DNA from: Rhizophagus sp. LPA8_4_AMF
Lineage: Eukaryota; Glomeromycota; Glomeromycetes; Glomerales; Glomeraceae
Assembly: GCA_021464525.1 (NCBI GenBank)
Contig: JADRCO010000368.1
Location: forward strand, 1 to 35,789
Direction: 5' to 3'
Length of the DNA: 35,789 nt
Positions within the stretch are counted from its first letter, which is position 1, and every line of letters begins with the position of its first letter. Positions 35,276 through 35,789 of the stretch are shown here, piece after piece. The position numbers and the translations under genes are program-made. The notes under the pieces are model-generated. The model had not been told where the DNA came from and ran no database searches. It saw only the letters and a list, made by a program, of their open reading frames with translations.

Positions 35276-35751
35276 ATGACAGAAATTTCTACCGAAGTCA
35301 ATAAAGAAATTATCAAAGAGGTATATAACCTGGACTAAACATGCTGAAAAGGTCAAAATCGTTGCTTCAGCAGGTACTCAATTTTGGAAAGTGCCGCACA
35401 ATAAACCAATTTTAGTATTTATTTTTTGTATAACAGATATTTTATATGAACAGATTCCTTAGAAATATGTTTCTAATGCTAAAATTAGCATTTATCCTTG
35501 TATTTAATACCGTTAAAATTACCAAAATAATTTTTTAAATTAAACTTTATATTTATTAATTATTATTTTATATTTTATATATTTAATAGTGGCCTACCCA
35601 AAATACTGCTAAATTTGGTAGAAATTTAACGGTATCTGAGGTTCACTATTATTTAAAATTTCAAGAATATCCAAATACATCTGAAACTGGTTTCGCAAGT
35701 ATTTATAATGTATCAGGTTGGAATGAGAATGAAGTAGGGATGGTAAATTAA
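35276..35751 (+). pseudogene. unidentified gene or gene fragment at the right edge, probably damaged
   Basis: An ATG at 35276 opens MTEISTEVNKEIIKE, up to GAG at 35320, then GTATAT. Reading on in frame meets a stop at 35336. One base out of frame the text continues as a protein-like stretch (WTKHAEKVKIVASAGTQFW, ending near 35391). A second open segment starts after TAATAG at 35590 (WPTQNTAKFGRNLTVSEVHY) and runs to TAA at 35749-35751. Two readings fit: a gene with an intron at 35321-35589, whose ends are phase-compatible, or a decayed gene with a one-base frameshift. I do not recognise the protein. It may continue beyond the window. Confidence 0.35.
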
Positions 35752-35789
35752 CGGTTAATTATAATTTGGGTTAATTAACCAGTTAATTA

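Overview
The window is nuclear DNA of a fungus and most resembles an arbuscular-mycorrhizal fungus of the Rhizophagus type (Glomeromycotina). The reasons are very AT-rich intergenic DNA, genes cut by short GT-AG introns (mostly 60-170 nt), a class of fungal housekeeping orthologues (septin Cdc10, Fol1, Lcb2, Lte1-like RasGEF), and at the left edge the end of a TKL-type kinase of the kind massively expanded in that group. All identifications come from reading translations and recalling family motifs; no database search was run.

Layout. 1-656: 3' end of a kinase gene (+). 2225-3547: type II membrane protein resembling GDP-fucose O-fucosyltransferases (-). 4267-5895: MidA/NDUFAF7-like mitochondrial methyltransferase, 3 exons (-). 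5950-8072: gene-poor stretch with hairpin-forming palindromes, probably transposon debris. 8073-9264: RNA polymerase III subunit Rpc25/RPC8, 5 exons (-). 9982-14928: large Lte1-like Ras-family GEF, 6 exons (-), with a possible extra 5' exon at 15577-15953. 17189-17271: tRNA-Leu(CAA). 17650-19515: septin Cdc10, 10 exons (+). 20221-22182: serine palmitoyltransferase subunit Lcb2, 5 exons (+). 22363-23422: four-exon gene whose spliced product is a full-length CFAP300 (C11orf70/DNAAF17) homologue (+). 23677-25887: intronless trifunctional folate enzyme Fol1 (-). 26157-27882: SRP54, 3 exons (+). 28934-31252: bacterial-type mitochondrial prolyl-tRNA synthetase, 8 exons (+). 31253-35275: long AT-rich, repeat-dominated region. 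35276-35751: gene fragment of unknown function at the right edge.

The genes are mostly unrelated housekeeping functions (pol III transcription, septin ring and cell-cycle signalling, sphingolipid synthesis, folate synthesis, ER targeting, mitochondrial translation). FOL1 and SRP54 are divergent and share a 269-bp intergenic promoter. CFAP300 and FOL1 converge.

The most notable observation is the CFAP300 gene. This family is known as a cytoplasmic assembly factor for axonemal dynein arms of motile cilia and flagella, yet the rest of the window points to a fungal lineage with no described flagellate stage. All four exons join in frame with canonical splice sites, and the product is 273 aa, close to the animal protein length. 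Also worth a look are a degenerate tandem array (33640-34260) in which every unit looks like a mini-exon flanked by splice signals, and a 75-nt stop-free intron, a multiple of three, inside the RasGEF catalytic domain.
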